NCBI GenBank assembly: GCA_964646815.1 | Contig: CAZYFH010000005.1 | Span: 1-64,000, forward strand | Length of the DNA: 64,000 nt | Direction of reading: 5' to 3' | DNA from: CAZYFH01 sp964646815 | Lineage (GTDB): Bacteria > Acidobacteriota > Vicinamibacteria > Vicinamibacterales > UBA8438 | In this document: positions 56,379 through 64,000 of the stretch, piece after piece | Numbering within the stretch: position 1 is the first letter of the stretch | Layout: each line of letters opens with the position of its first letter | Translations under genes and position numbers: made by a program | The notes under the pieces: model-generated | Databases searched by the model: none | Told to the model about the DNA's origin: nothing | The model's input: only the letters and a program-made list of their open reading frames with translations

Positions 56379-57296
56379 CTACCGCGCCGTGCGCGAAATG
56401 AGGAACTTCGGCAGCGCCTCAGCATGATTGTCGGGCGTCAGCACGACCGAGTCTACACCGCTCTCATGCTTGAGCCGGTACTGCAGAGCCTCACGGCGCT
56501 CCTCGATATCGCTGCGGATCGCGCCAGCTTTCCGCGCTGAAATCACGGTCTGTTTCCCCGTCTCCATATCGGAGATCCGAATGTAGCCGAGCCGGCTCTT
56601 GACCCTGAACTCCTCCGGGTCGTCCACGATGAGCATCATCATATCGTGCTTCGCCGCCAGCATGCGGAGCATCTTGAAGTCAACGGCGGTGTTGTCGTTG
56701 ACGAGGTCCACGACGTCCGAGATGACGATGACGGAATGCCGCATCTTCAGCCTGGCCGCCATAAACTTGAGAGCGATCGAGAAATCGGCGGCGCGCTTGG
56801 TGGGAAACTTCCGCTCCAGCTCGAGTTTCTCGAAGATCCGGTGGGCTATGTAGAACACTTGCGATGAACCCAGCTTCGGCTTCACGAACAGCTCGATCTG
56901 GTCCGAAAACGCCAGCAGTCCGACTGGATCGCGCACATTGGCCCGAGTCAACCCGATGTTGCCGACCAGGTCGAGCATCAGCAGCGCCTTGTTCGAGGCC
57001 TGGGAGATTTGGAAGAGGGCAGAGTACGACAGGTCGACGACGAGGAGCGTTCGGAGCTCCTTCGGCTCCATACGCTCGATCCGAAACAGCTTCTCGGGGT
57101 ACGTGCGGAGGCTGATCGTCCACGCGATGTCCTTGAGCGGTTGACCCGGGCGCCACTGGTCAACGCCGACGATGTCGTAGCCGGCGCCCTTGAAGCCGCT
57201 CTTGTGATCCCCGTAGTGGATGCTGGTCGATTTTTTCTTGGTTTTGATGCCGTGCTTGATGTCTCGAAAGCGCGCGAAGACCTCCTCTACTTCCAC
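56379..57296 (-). CDS. DUF58-domain protein (MxaS-like)
   Basis: A 305-residue cytoplasmic protein. The DUF58 signature VDQWRPGQPLKDIAWTISLR is near residue 45, followed by KELRTLLVVDLSYSALFQ and a VWA-like fold with VIVISDVVDLVND. DUF58 proteins are regular partners of MoxR ATPases. The GTG start overlaps the end of the MoxR gene by 10 bases. Second in the mxa-like order. Confidence 0.88.
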   Translation of the reverse strand: MEVEEVFARFRDIKHGIKTKKKSTSIHYGDHKSGFKGAGYDIVGVDQWRPGQPLKDIAWTISLRTYPEKLFRIERMEPKELRTLLVVDLSYSALFQISQASNKALLMLDLVGNIGLTRANVRDPVGLLAFSDQIELFVKPKLGSSQVFYIAHRIFEKLELERKFPTKRAADFSIALKFMAARLKMRHSVIVISDVVDLVNDNTAVDFKMLRMLAAKHDMMMLIVDDPEEFRVKSRLGYIRISDMETGKQTVISARKAGAIRSDIEERREALQYRLKHESGVDSVVLTPDNHAEALPKFLISRTAR

Positions 57297-58399
57297 GGAG
57301 GAACCTCCATGTCCTGCACGATCTTCGACAGGAGATCTTCCTTGACGACCGAGAACTCCATCCCCTCGCGGAGCACCAGACGGTGCGCGAGAACCGGCTC
57401 AGCCACGGCCTTCACGTGGTCCGGCGTAATGATGTTGTCGCCGTTGAAGAACGCAAACGTGCGCGCCACCGCCTCGAGGTGAAAATGGACGCGCGGCGAG
57501 ATGCCGACCCTGATGTACTCCTTCACTGTTCTCGCCGCTCGGCCCTGAACACGGTGGGGGCGGGTGTTCCGAATGAGCCGAACTTTGTACTGCTGAGCGT
57601 AGTCAGACATCTTCACGTTGTGAAAGATGTACTCCGCGATGTCGAGTACCTCGTGAAGGTCGGTCAGTTTTTGCACCTTTTTCCCGACGACGTTGTGGGC
57701 GCTGATTTTCAGCTCGTCCTCTTCGTCGTCTGGGTCCAGCATGTTGATCGAGAGCGTCGTGCGATCGAGCTGCGCGACCGGGTTAGCGAACGTCCCTTCC
57801 TCCTCGCCGAAGATGTTCTCGGTGCAGATCACCATGAAGAACCGCCGGCCCTCGATGTCGTCGAATTTCCCCGACAATGGGAACAGAGGCAGCATCTTCC
57901 CTTCCAGGTTGCCGTAGTCCGAGCTGAGCGTGGCGGAACTCTCCTCCATCCCCTCGAGCACGGCCGCTTTGGTCTTGCCGGATAGCCGGTTGTCCTCGTC
58001 AATCAGGACGATATGCGCCATCAGCTTGCCGGGTTTGAAGTGGATCTTGCGCGTGCCGTCGACCTCCTCGACGATGGTCTCGTAGCCGAGGATGTCCTCG
58101 GGCATGTAGGTAGGCAGCCCCTGGATGCGCTCGAACTTCGCGTCGATGGCCATGGCGCACGCGCTGACGAGGTCGGTCTTGCCGGTGCCGGTTGGCCCCC
58201 GAAACATCACGTGCGGCTGGCGCAGCAGCTTCCCCTGGCTGAGTTTGTCGGTGTACGGCAGCAGTGTAAAAAAAGCCCAGGACAGAATGCGCGCGGCATC
58301 GTCTAGGCCGTACAGCCACTTGGTCGATTCGCTCTGGAAACGCTGCACGACCTCATTGGCGCGGTCACGATCAATCGTCGGCTTGGTCTCGACTGTCAT
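57287..58399 (-). CDS. moxR: MoxR-type AAA+ ATPase
   Basis: A 370-residue AAA+ ATPase that, with DUF58 and VWA partners, remodels or matures client proteins. In methylotrophs MxaR acts on methanol dehydrogenase. Walker A is RGPTGTGKTDLV, Walker B is HIVLIDEDNRL, the sensor region is FMVICTENIFGEEEGTF and the arginine-finger region is VAQLDRTTLSI. The C-terminal lid has VKEYIRVGISPRV. ATG 58399 (MTVETKP) is preferred; the open frame to 58555 is not conserved-looking. First gene of the cluster. Confidence 0.9.
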   Translation of the reverse strand: MTVETKPTIDRDRANEVVQRFQSESTKWLYGLDDAARILSWAFFTLLPYTDKLSQGKLLRQPHVMFRGPTGTGKTDLVSACAMAIDAKFERIQGLPTYMPEDILGYETIVEEVDGTRKIHFKPGKLMAHIVLIDEDNRLSGKTKAAVLEGMEESSATLSSDYGNLEGKMLPLFPLSGKFDDIEGRRFFMVICTENIFGEEEGTFANPVAQLDRTTLSINMLDPDDEEDELKISAHNVVGKKVQKLTDLHEVLDIAEYIFHNVKMSDYAQQYKVRLIRNTRPHRVQGRAARTVKEYIRVGISPRVHFHLEAVARTFAFFNGDNIITPDHVKAVAEPVLAHRLVLREGMEFSVVKEDLLSKIVQDMEVPPWK

Positions 58400-58698
58400 C
58401 GTCACGTGGAGGCCTCGTATGGCCAGGAGCCCCAGCCGGCCTGGGGGCGACAACGCCCCAAAACAGGGAAGCATAACAGTGTCAGCTGCCTGCAGGCCAC
58501 TTGCGGCCAGTCTCGAGTGTCCCGCGTCGAACCGCATGGTGACCACGTCGCCCATCGGCGAGTTTGGGGCGTCCCGAGCGTTCTAGGGCGCTGCTCGCAT
58601 GCCGCTGGGCTTTCAACCCGGGACGCTTGGCTTTTCGGCCCCCTGGTGCCACCATAGCGCCCTTCGATTGCGCGAGAAACCACGATGGGAGTGCGCTG
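58400..58698. other. Divergent intergenic region between moxR and the HpaB-like gene
   Basis: About 300 bases without a supportable gene. It must carry the promoter of the six-gene mxa-like cluster and that of the flavoprotein gene; no clear -35/-10 pair could be assigned. Open frames crossing it are extensions of the flanking genes. Confidence 0.5.
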
Positions 58699-60129
58699 AT
58701 GGCGTTGATGACGGCCGGACAGTACAAGGACAGCCTCCGCGATGGGCGGGTGGTCTACTACCGGGGAGCGAAGGTCGATGACGTGACGACGCACGCGGTG
58801 ATCAGCGTCGCCGTCGAGCACGCCGCCACCGACTATCGGGTGGCCCACGACCCCGCCGAGAGGCAGCTCGCCGTCGTCGAGGGTCCCGATGGCCCCTATT
58901 CACGCTACTACCAGATTCCCCGCACGAGCGATGATCTGCTGCGCCGCAGCGCGCTCATCGAGCGGGCCACCGCCATCGGCGGAACCCTGGTCGTGCTCAT
59001 CAAGGAGATCGGTACCGATGCGCTCTTCTCCCTGCACCTGATCGCCGCGCACCTGGACAAGACCCGTGGCACCCGCTACCTTCCCCGCGTCGAGCGCTTC
59101 TACGCCCACTGCCGGGACAACGACCTCGCCGTCGCGGTCGCCCAGACGGACGTGAAGGGAGACCGCGGCAAGGGACCCACCGATCAGGACCATCCCGACT
59201 ACTACGTCCACGTGGTCGCCGAAGACGACGACGGCATCACGCTGCGCGGCGCCAAGGTCCACACCTCAGTCTCGACCAACGCGCACGAGATCATCGTGTT
59301 GCCGACCCGCGCCTTCAAAGCCGGCGAGGAAGCCTACGCTGTCGCGTGCGCGGTCCCGGCCAACGCACCCGGGCTCACGATGCTGGCCAGCGGTTACGGC
59401 GGACGGAAGGGCACAGAGTTCGAGAACCCCATCAGCACACGCCACAAGATGATGGAGACGCTGACGGTGTTTGAGGACGTGAAGGTGCCGTGGGATCGGG
59501 TGTTTTTGAACGGCGAGGTAGACATGGCGGGCCCACTCGCCAAGACCTTCGTCGAGTTTCACCGGTTCACCGCAGTCAGCTACAAGCTCCCGCTGCTGGA
59601 TCTGTTCGTGGGGGCCTCGCACCTCATGGCGGACTACAACGGCATCCTCGGTGCCGGCCACGTGCGTGACAAATTAGCCAAGCTCATCAACTATGCCCAG
59701 ATCTGCCGCGGCATGACGCGGGAGGCGGCACACGAGTCGAAGACCGTCGGCGGCATCGCCGTGCCGAACGCCGAGCTCATCAACATCGCCAAGCTCCACT
59801 TCGCGACCAACTACCATCAGGCGCTCGCCTGGGTGCAGGACATCGCGGGGGGCTTGCTCGTGACCGGGCCGACCGCGGAGGATTTGGAGGAGCCCCACGT
59901 GCGGCAGCTGATCGATCGCTATTTCGGCGCCGCCGGCGCGTCGGCGACAGACCGGCTACGGCTGATGAACCTCATTGCCGAGATCACCGCCACCGACTTC
60001 GCCGGCTACCAGGCGGTGCTCGCCGTGCACGCCGAGGGGAGCATCGAGGCAGAGAAAATGACGATCTGGCGGCAGCATGACGTCGAGCCAAGTGTGCAGT
60101 ACGCCAAGCGGCTGGCCGGGATCGACTAA
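58699..60129 (+). CDS. HpaB/AbfD-superfamily flavoprotein lacking the dehydratase Fe-S cysteines
   Basis: 476 residues aligned end to end by eye with 4-hydroxybutyryl-CoA dehydratase (AbfD) and 4-hydroxyphenylacetate 3-monooxygenase (HpaB). Shared blocks: LMTAGQYKDSLRDGR at the start, LAVAVAQTDVKGDRG, ITLRGAKVHTSVSTNAHEII and DIAGGLLVTGPTAEDLE. AbfD holds its 4Fe-4S with CxxxC, His and a further Cys. Here the CxxxC position reads LVVLIKE and the HRxxxxxC position reads HRFTAVSY, so only the histidine remains. A cluster is therefore unlikely and a flavin monooxygenase or other acyl-CoA role is more plausible. GGGAG precedes ATG 58699. Confidence 0.82.
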   Translation: MALMTAGQYKDSLRDGRVVYYRGAKVDDVTTHAVISVAVEHAATDYRVAHDPAERQLAVVEGPDGPYSRYYQIPRTSDDLLRRSALIERATAIGGTLVVLIKEIGTDALFSLHLIAAHLDKTRGTRYLPRVERFYAHCRDNDLAVAVAQTDVKGDRGKGPTDQDHPDYYVHVVAEDDDGITLRGAKVHTSVSTNAHEIIVLPTRAFKAGEEAYAVACAVPANAPGLTMLASGYGGRKGTEFENPISTRHKMMETLTVFEDVKVPWDRVFLNGEVDMAGPLAKTFVEFHRFTAVSYKLPLLDLFVGASHLMADYNGILGAGHVRDKLAKLINYAQICRGMTREAAHESKTVGGIAVPNAELINIAKLHFATNYHQALAWVQDIAGGLLVTGPTAEDLEEPHVRQLIDRYFGAAGASATDRLRLMNLIAEITATDFAGYQAVLAVHAEGSIEAEKMTIWRQHDVEPSVQYAKRLAGID

Positions 60130-60265
60130 CGGCGGCGCCGCGGCTTCAGACCACGATTCAAGACCCGAACCACAGCGTTCAACGCTCGCGGTCGTAGCCC
60201 TGCCATCCGACAGTGTCGACCGGCTGATACACAGGGCCCGCATTCGGCGTGAATCGTACGCCGTC
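60130..60265. other. Intergenic region between convergent genes
   Basis: 136 bases between the flavoprotein and TonB-receptor stops. A short GC palindrome (GCGGCGCCGC) lies right after the flavoprotein stop; nothing else stands out. Confidence 0.4.
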
Positions 60266-62950
60266 TCAAAACCGTACGCGAAAGCCGGCAAAGGCGCTGC
60301 GGGGCACACCAGGCGAAACAAAACGTGGGTCGTCGGCGCCGGGAGCCTCGTCCAGCTCGATCTCCACTTCGGCCAGTATCCCGAACGTCGCGTGGTCTTG
60401 GTCCAGAAGGTTGCGGACCACGACGAAGAGCTCCCCTCGATCGCTCACCCTGTACGCCGAGCGTAGGTTGATGACGCCATAGCCGTCGAGCTGCGTCTGG
60501 TCGTTGCCTTCGTCGCCGCTAAAGACCTGACTCGACGCGACGAGCGCCTCCACTGCCACGTCCCATCTGCCCGTGAGGTCATGTCGTACCCCGGCCTTCA
60601 GGCTGTGTCGCGGGATCCCCGGGATCCGGTCTCCGGGCGCCACCATCAGTTCCCCGTCCTCGCTCGCGGCATCGTTCACTTCGCGGCTGCTCGGCAGCAC
60701 GAGGGGCGAGTCGAAGGTCGCTTCGACCGCCGTGTAGCTCGCATACCAGTCGAGTCGACTCGTGTAACCGCCGAGCGTCACGTCCACCCCCACCCGGTCG
60801 GTGTCACCCGCGTTCTGGAAGTATCCCGTGCCGATGAGACGCGGCGACGCCACGAAGATGATGTCGTCGCGAATCCGCGTGCGATAGCCGGCGACCTCCC
60901 ACTCGACGTCGCCCATGACGCCGCCCTGCAGGCGACCGCGTGCGCCCGCCTCGAGGGAACGGGCGACCGCCTGTTTCAGCGGCGGATCCGAGACGAACGC
61001 GTTCGGCACGCGGCACGGCTCGGCAGGGTCGGCGCAGCTGAGCTCAGCGGCCGTGGGAGTGCGGTTCGCCTCGCTATATCGCGCGAAGACAGACGCCGCG
61101 GGCGACGCCTCGTAGACGGCGCCGACGGACGGGTTGAACCGAGAGAACAGGTGCCTCCCAGTCAGCGAGGTGCCGAGCCGATCGACGATCGTCGTCCGCA
61201 CGTCGTTGTAACGCCCGGCGATGGTGACGTGCAGTCGGTCCGACACCGACACGGTGTCGCTGAAATAGAGCCCGAGGGCCAGGTTGTCGGTGTCGAGCCT
61301 GACGTTGAACTCGTCGTCCGGAGCTTGGCCATAGACACCCGCGAATCGACCCGATCCGTTGACCGTCCGATCCGCTGTCAGTGTTCCCACCTCGCCGTTG
61401 GAATGAAATCCGACATCGGAGAAATCTACGGCGCCGCCAACGACGAACACGTTGTCGCGCTCGGCGAGTCGGGTCGTGGCCACGACCTGGATCGTGCTGC
61501 CGTATCCCGACGACCGCGTCAGCGTTCGATTGAACGCCGCGTCGCCGGCGGCGTCGGCCAGCGTGATGAACCGGCCGGTCAGGACGTCGACGAGCGCGTC
61601 CGAAACCAGTCGGCCGCCATTCATCCCTGCGTCGTCGCCAGCGAGACTCGCGCACAGGGTCGTCGAGGGCGCGCCGGCCGGCAGCGCCGCCGCGTCGCAC
61701 GGCGCGAACTCAGCCTCGTCGCCGTTGAGCGTCCGCCGCTCGAGGTCGCGATAGTACGCGGACGCCTGGAGGCTCACCCTCGGGGTCACCGCATAGGTGA
61801 AGCGGGCCTGGCTGAACCCGAGACGATTCTCGGTGGTGTCGGGATAGGTGAAGACGGCGTGGGGATCGGCGGCGAGCAACTCGACTGGCGCCGGCCCGTT
61901 CCCATTGAGCGACGTGTCGGCGAACGTGAAGCTGGCGCCGACGTCGACTCGGCCGGCGCGGTAGGCGATATCGGCGACCGCCTGAGTCACATCCGATGCC
62001 GAAGCGACCCGCCACCCGGTCTCGTCGAAGCGGGTCCCTCCAACGTAGACGGCCCACGGCCCGGCGCTGACGCCGGCCTCGGCCGTGCCCGTGATGCGTC
62101 CGAACGAGCCGCCCGAGAACTCGCCGCTGAAGCCGGAGACGTCAAAGCCGGTCTTGAGCTCGAGAGCCATCGCCCCCCCCAATGCGTTGAGGCCGAAGGT
62201 CGGGTCGGTCCCCGCGGTGAGCTGCACCCGACGGAGCGCGAACTGTGGGATCAGATCGAACTGGACCGTGTCGCCGAACGGCTCGTTGACGCGGGCACCG
62301 TTCTGATAGACCGCCACCCCCTGCGGCAGACCGAGGAGCGGCGAGGCGGTAAACCCCCGAAAGCGTAGCGTCGGCTGGAACGGGTTGGTCGTCGTATCGG
62401 CCAGCGTGACCGCACCCAGTTGCTCGCTGAGCCCCTGCGCGAGTGAGACGGCCCGACGCCGCGCGAGCGCCGTGCCGTCGATGATCGCGACCACGGCGGG
62501 GACCCGCGCGCGGTCGACACCGGCGCCGCCGACGGGCGCCACTGCGACGACATCGACCCGCTGCGACAGCGGCGCCAGGGTGAGCCGGACTGACAGCACG
62601 CGCGCGGTCCCTGCTCGCAAGGCGACCCCTTCGTGACGCTGCTGCTGAAATCCCGGAAGGTCGAATGTGATCGTGAAGACGCCGGTCGGGAGGTCCGGGA
62701 ATCGATACGCGCCGGTCGCATCGGTGATCGCGACCGCCGGCCCCGGGAGCAATCCGGACAGCGCCGTGACGGTTGCGCCCACGAGCGCGCCGTCTTGCTC
62801 GTCGGTCACACGACCATCGAGCGACGCCGTTTGCCCCTGCGCGGCCGCGGCTGGACCGCACAGGATGCACATGGCGCCCGCGAGCACGAAGAACCCGACG
62901 CGTGCTGGGCGCGGCGACAAGAGGCCTGCGCCTACCGCCTCATCGGACAC
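60266..62950 (-). CDS. TonB-dependent receptor with carboxypeptidase-regulatory domain
   Basis: An outer-membrane receptor of 894 residues. A signal (VGFFVLAGAMCILCGPAAAAQG) is followed by a carboxypeptidase-like sandwich (ASLDGRVTDEQDGALVGATV to GAYRFPDLPTGVFTI). A plug follows (LRFRGFTASPLLGLPQGVAV, GLNALGGAMALELKTGFD), then a 22-strand-type barrel ending FAGFRVRF. The start GTG 62950 overlaps the stop of the upstream receptor, so both are probably one transcript. Ligand unknown; nearness to the mxa-like cluster could hint at a metal or cofactor, which is speculation. Confidence 0.9.
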   Translation of the reverse strand: MSDEAVGAGLLSPRPARVGFFVLAGAMCILCGPAAAAQGQTASLDGRVTDEQDGALVGATVTALSGLLPGPAVAITDATGAYRFPDLPTGVFTITFDLPGFQQQRHEGVALRAGTARVLSVRLTLAPLSQRVDVVAVAPVGGAGVDRARVPAVVAIIDGTALARRRAVSLAQGLSEQLGAVTLADTTTNPFQPTLRFRGFTASPLLGLPQGVAVYQNGARVNEPFGDTVQFDLIPQFALRRVQLTAGTDPTFGLNALGGAMALELKTGFDVSGFSGEFSGGSFGRITGTAEAGVSAGPWAVYVGGTRFDETGWRVASASDVTQAVADIAYRAGRVDVGASFTFADTSLNGNGPAPVELLAADPHAVFTYPDTTENRLGFSQARFTYAVTPRVSLQASAYYRDLERRTLNGDEAEFAPCDAAALPAGAPSTTLCASLAGDDAGMNGGRLVSDALVDVLTGRFITLADAAGDAAFNRTLTRSSGYGSTIQVVATTRLAERDNVFVVGGAVDFSDVGFHSNGEVGTLTADRTVNGSGRFAGVYGQAPDDEFNVRLDTDNLALGLYFSDTVSVSDRLHVTIAGRYNDVRTTIVDRLGTSLTGRHLFSRFNPSVGAVYEASPAASVFARYSEANRTPTAAELSCADPAEPCRVPNAFVSDPPLKQAVARSLEAGARGRLQGGVMGDVEWEVAGYRTRIRDDIIFVASPRLIGTGYFQNAGDTDRVGVDVTLGGYTSRLDWYASYTAVEATFDSPLVLPSSREVNDAASEDGELMVAPGDRIPGIPRHSLKAGVRHDLTGRWDVAVEALVASSQVFSGDEGNDQTQLDGYGVINLRSAYRVSDRGELFVVVRNLLDQDHATFGILAEVEIELDEAPGADDPRFVSPGVPRSAFAGFRVRF

Positions 62951-64000
62951 CGAACCCGAAGGTCAGGCCGCCGTAGACTTCGCGGCCAGGCGACGGCTCG
63001 TAGTACCGCCCCCCGAATGCGTTGGTGATAGCGGACGAGTTGTAGCGCTCGTCGAGCAGGTTGTCGATACCGATGAACGGCCGCACATCTGTATCACCCC
63101 ACCGGGCGTCCCAGCCAAACCGAAGATCGACAATCGTGTAGGCCCAGTTGGTGACGGTGTTCGCGTTGTTGAGGACGTATTCGTCGACCCACCGGACGTT
63201 CAGACCGGACCGCAGGCCGAAGGACGCGGTGTAGCTAACGCCACCGAACACCCGATGCGGGGGCGCACCCGGTTCGTCGTTTCCGGCAAAGTCGTCGCCA
63301 CCAGTGGCAAACTCCTCGAACACGAAGCGTTGATAGGTATAGGCGATCGTCGCGTCGAAGCTGGCGTTCGGCACCCACTCGAGCAGCAACTCGACACCGT
63401 CGCGGGACGACTTTCCGGCGTTGCGAAAGAACGTCTGCTCGTCGACGTTCTGGAACGAGACGAGCGCGTTATCGACGGTGGAGACGTACGTCGCCACCTC
63501 GTATCGAAGACGCGCTGGCGTGATCAGCCCCCGCACACCCAGCTCGAAGCTCTCCAGGTCTTGCGGATCCAGCTGCTGATTGAAACCGCCTTCGCCCGTC
63601 GGGGTGTTCGACAGCTCGACCGTGGTTGGTGTCTCGTAGGCCGTAGCGAAATTGCCGAAGATGTTCACGCCGGGTGCGGCGGCCACGGTCACACCCACCG
63701 AGGGGCTCACGGCGTCCATGGTCCGGTCCCCAGACTGGTCGCCGTCGTCTAGCTTGCGGTCACCTGCGCTGAAATTGTAGTAGTCCCAACGGACGCCCGC
63801 GGTGAACTGCACACGGTCGTGTGGCGCGACGCTGAGCTGGGCAAATGGCCCGGCAGACAAAACGTCCTCCGTCTGGTCGACCCTCAGAGCCCCGTTGGTC
63901 GACATCCCGCCAGGCGTGCTCGGCCGAACCTGTCCGAACTCCCGCCGGTCGTCGTTCTGCGATGAGATGTCGAGCCCGGCCGCGAGCTCGATACCAGTCG
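62940..64000 (-). CDS. TonB-dependent receptor, C-terminal part (gene continues beyond window)
   Basis: The frame is open from the window edge at 64000 to the TGA at 62940. It shows barrel strands of a TonB receptor: VQFTAGVRWDYYNFSAGDR, NIFGNFATAYETPTTVEL (conserved TonB-receptor block), FELGVRGL, and a final Y.FG type end GREVYGGLTFGFGVR. The first methionine in the visible part (63905) is internal, since the barrel continues upstream with ELAAGLDISSQNDDRREFG. It is the upstream member of a tandem receptor pair. Confidence 0.88.
   Translation of the reverse strand, partial: TGIELAAGLDISSQNDDRREFGQVRPSTPGGMSTNGALRVDQTEDVLSAGPFAQLSVAPHDRVQFTAGVRWDYYNFSAGDRKLDDGDQSGDRTMDAVSPSVGVTVAAAPGVNIFGNFATAYETPTTVELSNTPTGEGGFNQQLDPQDLESFELGVRGLITPARLRYEVATYVSTVDNALVSFQNVDEQTFFRNAGKSSRDGVELLLEWVPNASFDATIAYTYQRFVFEEFATGGDDFAGNDEPGAPPHRVFGGVSYTASFGLRSGLNVRWVDEYVLNNANTVTNWAYTIVDLRFGWDARWGDTDVRPFIGIDNLLDERYNSSAITNAFGGRYYEPSPGREVYGGLTFGFGVR

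Noticed and set aside
58699..60129. Calling the flavoprotein 4-hydroxybutyryl-CoA dehydratase
   Set aside because: Three of the four cluster ligands are absent, so the radical dehydratase mechanism is not supported.
60581..62368. A 595-codon open frame on the plus strand
   Set aside because: Antisense shadow of the TonB receptor with biased composition and no recognisable motif.

Overview
This is a high-GC window from a diderm (LPS-making) heterotrophic bacterium. I infer Acidobacteriota, probably Vicinamibacteria-like. The reasons are the Oar-type TonB-dependent receptors with carboxypeptidase-like N-terminal domains, the secreted S9, M16 and gamma-glutamyl peptidases, a degenerate PD40-repeat kinase tail, DUF6152, an alternative complex III (ACIII) operon and lpxB. 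No rRNA, tRNA or CRISPR was seen, so the placement is inference. Several frame breaks and one corrupted G/C-homopolymer tract suggest a metagenomic assembly in which some broken genes may be sequence errors.

Layout. 1-12.5 kb: a partial LacD-type aldolase, a TPR/SLT lytic transglycosylase, gamma-glutamyltransferase, an S9 peptidase, a secreted esterase, a TAXI-TRAP transporter (binding lipoprotein plus fused permease) and a translationally coupled serine hydrolase. 12.5-24 kb: a ferritin-like protein, two gene remnants, ettA, a zinc metallopeptidase/ATP-grasp pair with overlapping stop and start, a cupredoxin-like protein, an MsbA-like ABC exporter, dinB, rsgA and an amidohydrolase. 24-37.8 kb: a frameshifted ferritin-like gene, a hydrolase, algH-queG, a large TonB receptor, a broken CuA-like/beta-barrel fusion gene, lpxB, an active/inactive M16 pair, an outer-membrane barrel and a Mit_KHE1-like protein.

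37.9-46.3 kb holds the ACIII operon actABCDEF, tightly coupled, followed by a monoheme lipoprotein. ACIII oxidises quinol and passes electrons to cytochrome c or an oxidase. Here the ActC quinol-binding membrane subunit carries an in-frame C-terminal globin domain. This is the most unusual observation in the window.

46.3-51.8 kb: DUF6152 and a companion secreted protein, a methyltransferase, a 3-hydroxyisobutyrate-dehydrogenase-like reductase with a two-subunit 3-oxoacid CoA-transferase, and a frameshifted DUF2817 gene beside a small inverted-repeat element.

52-58.4 kb (minus strand) is a six-gene cluster in the order MoxR ATPase, DUF58, MxaA-like, VWA, MxaK-like, VWA. This matches mxaRSACKL of methylotrophs, but no methanol dehydrogenase gene lies in the window. 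It is followed by an HpaB/AbfD-family flavoprotein that lacks the AbfD cluster cysteines, and two tandem TonB-dependent receptors, the last cut by the window end.
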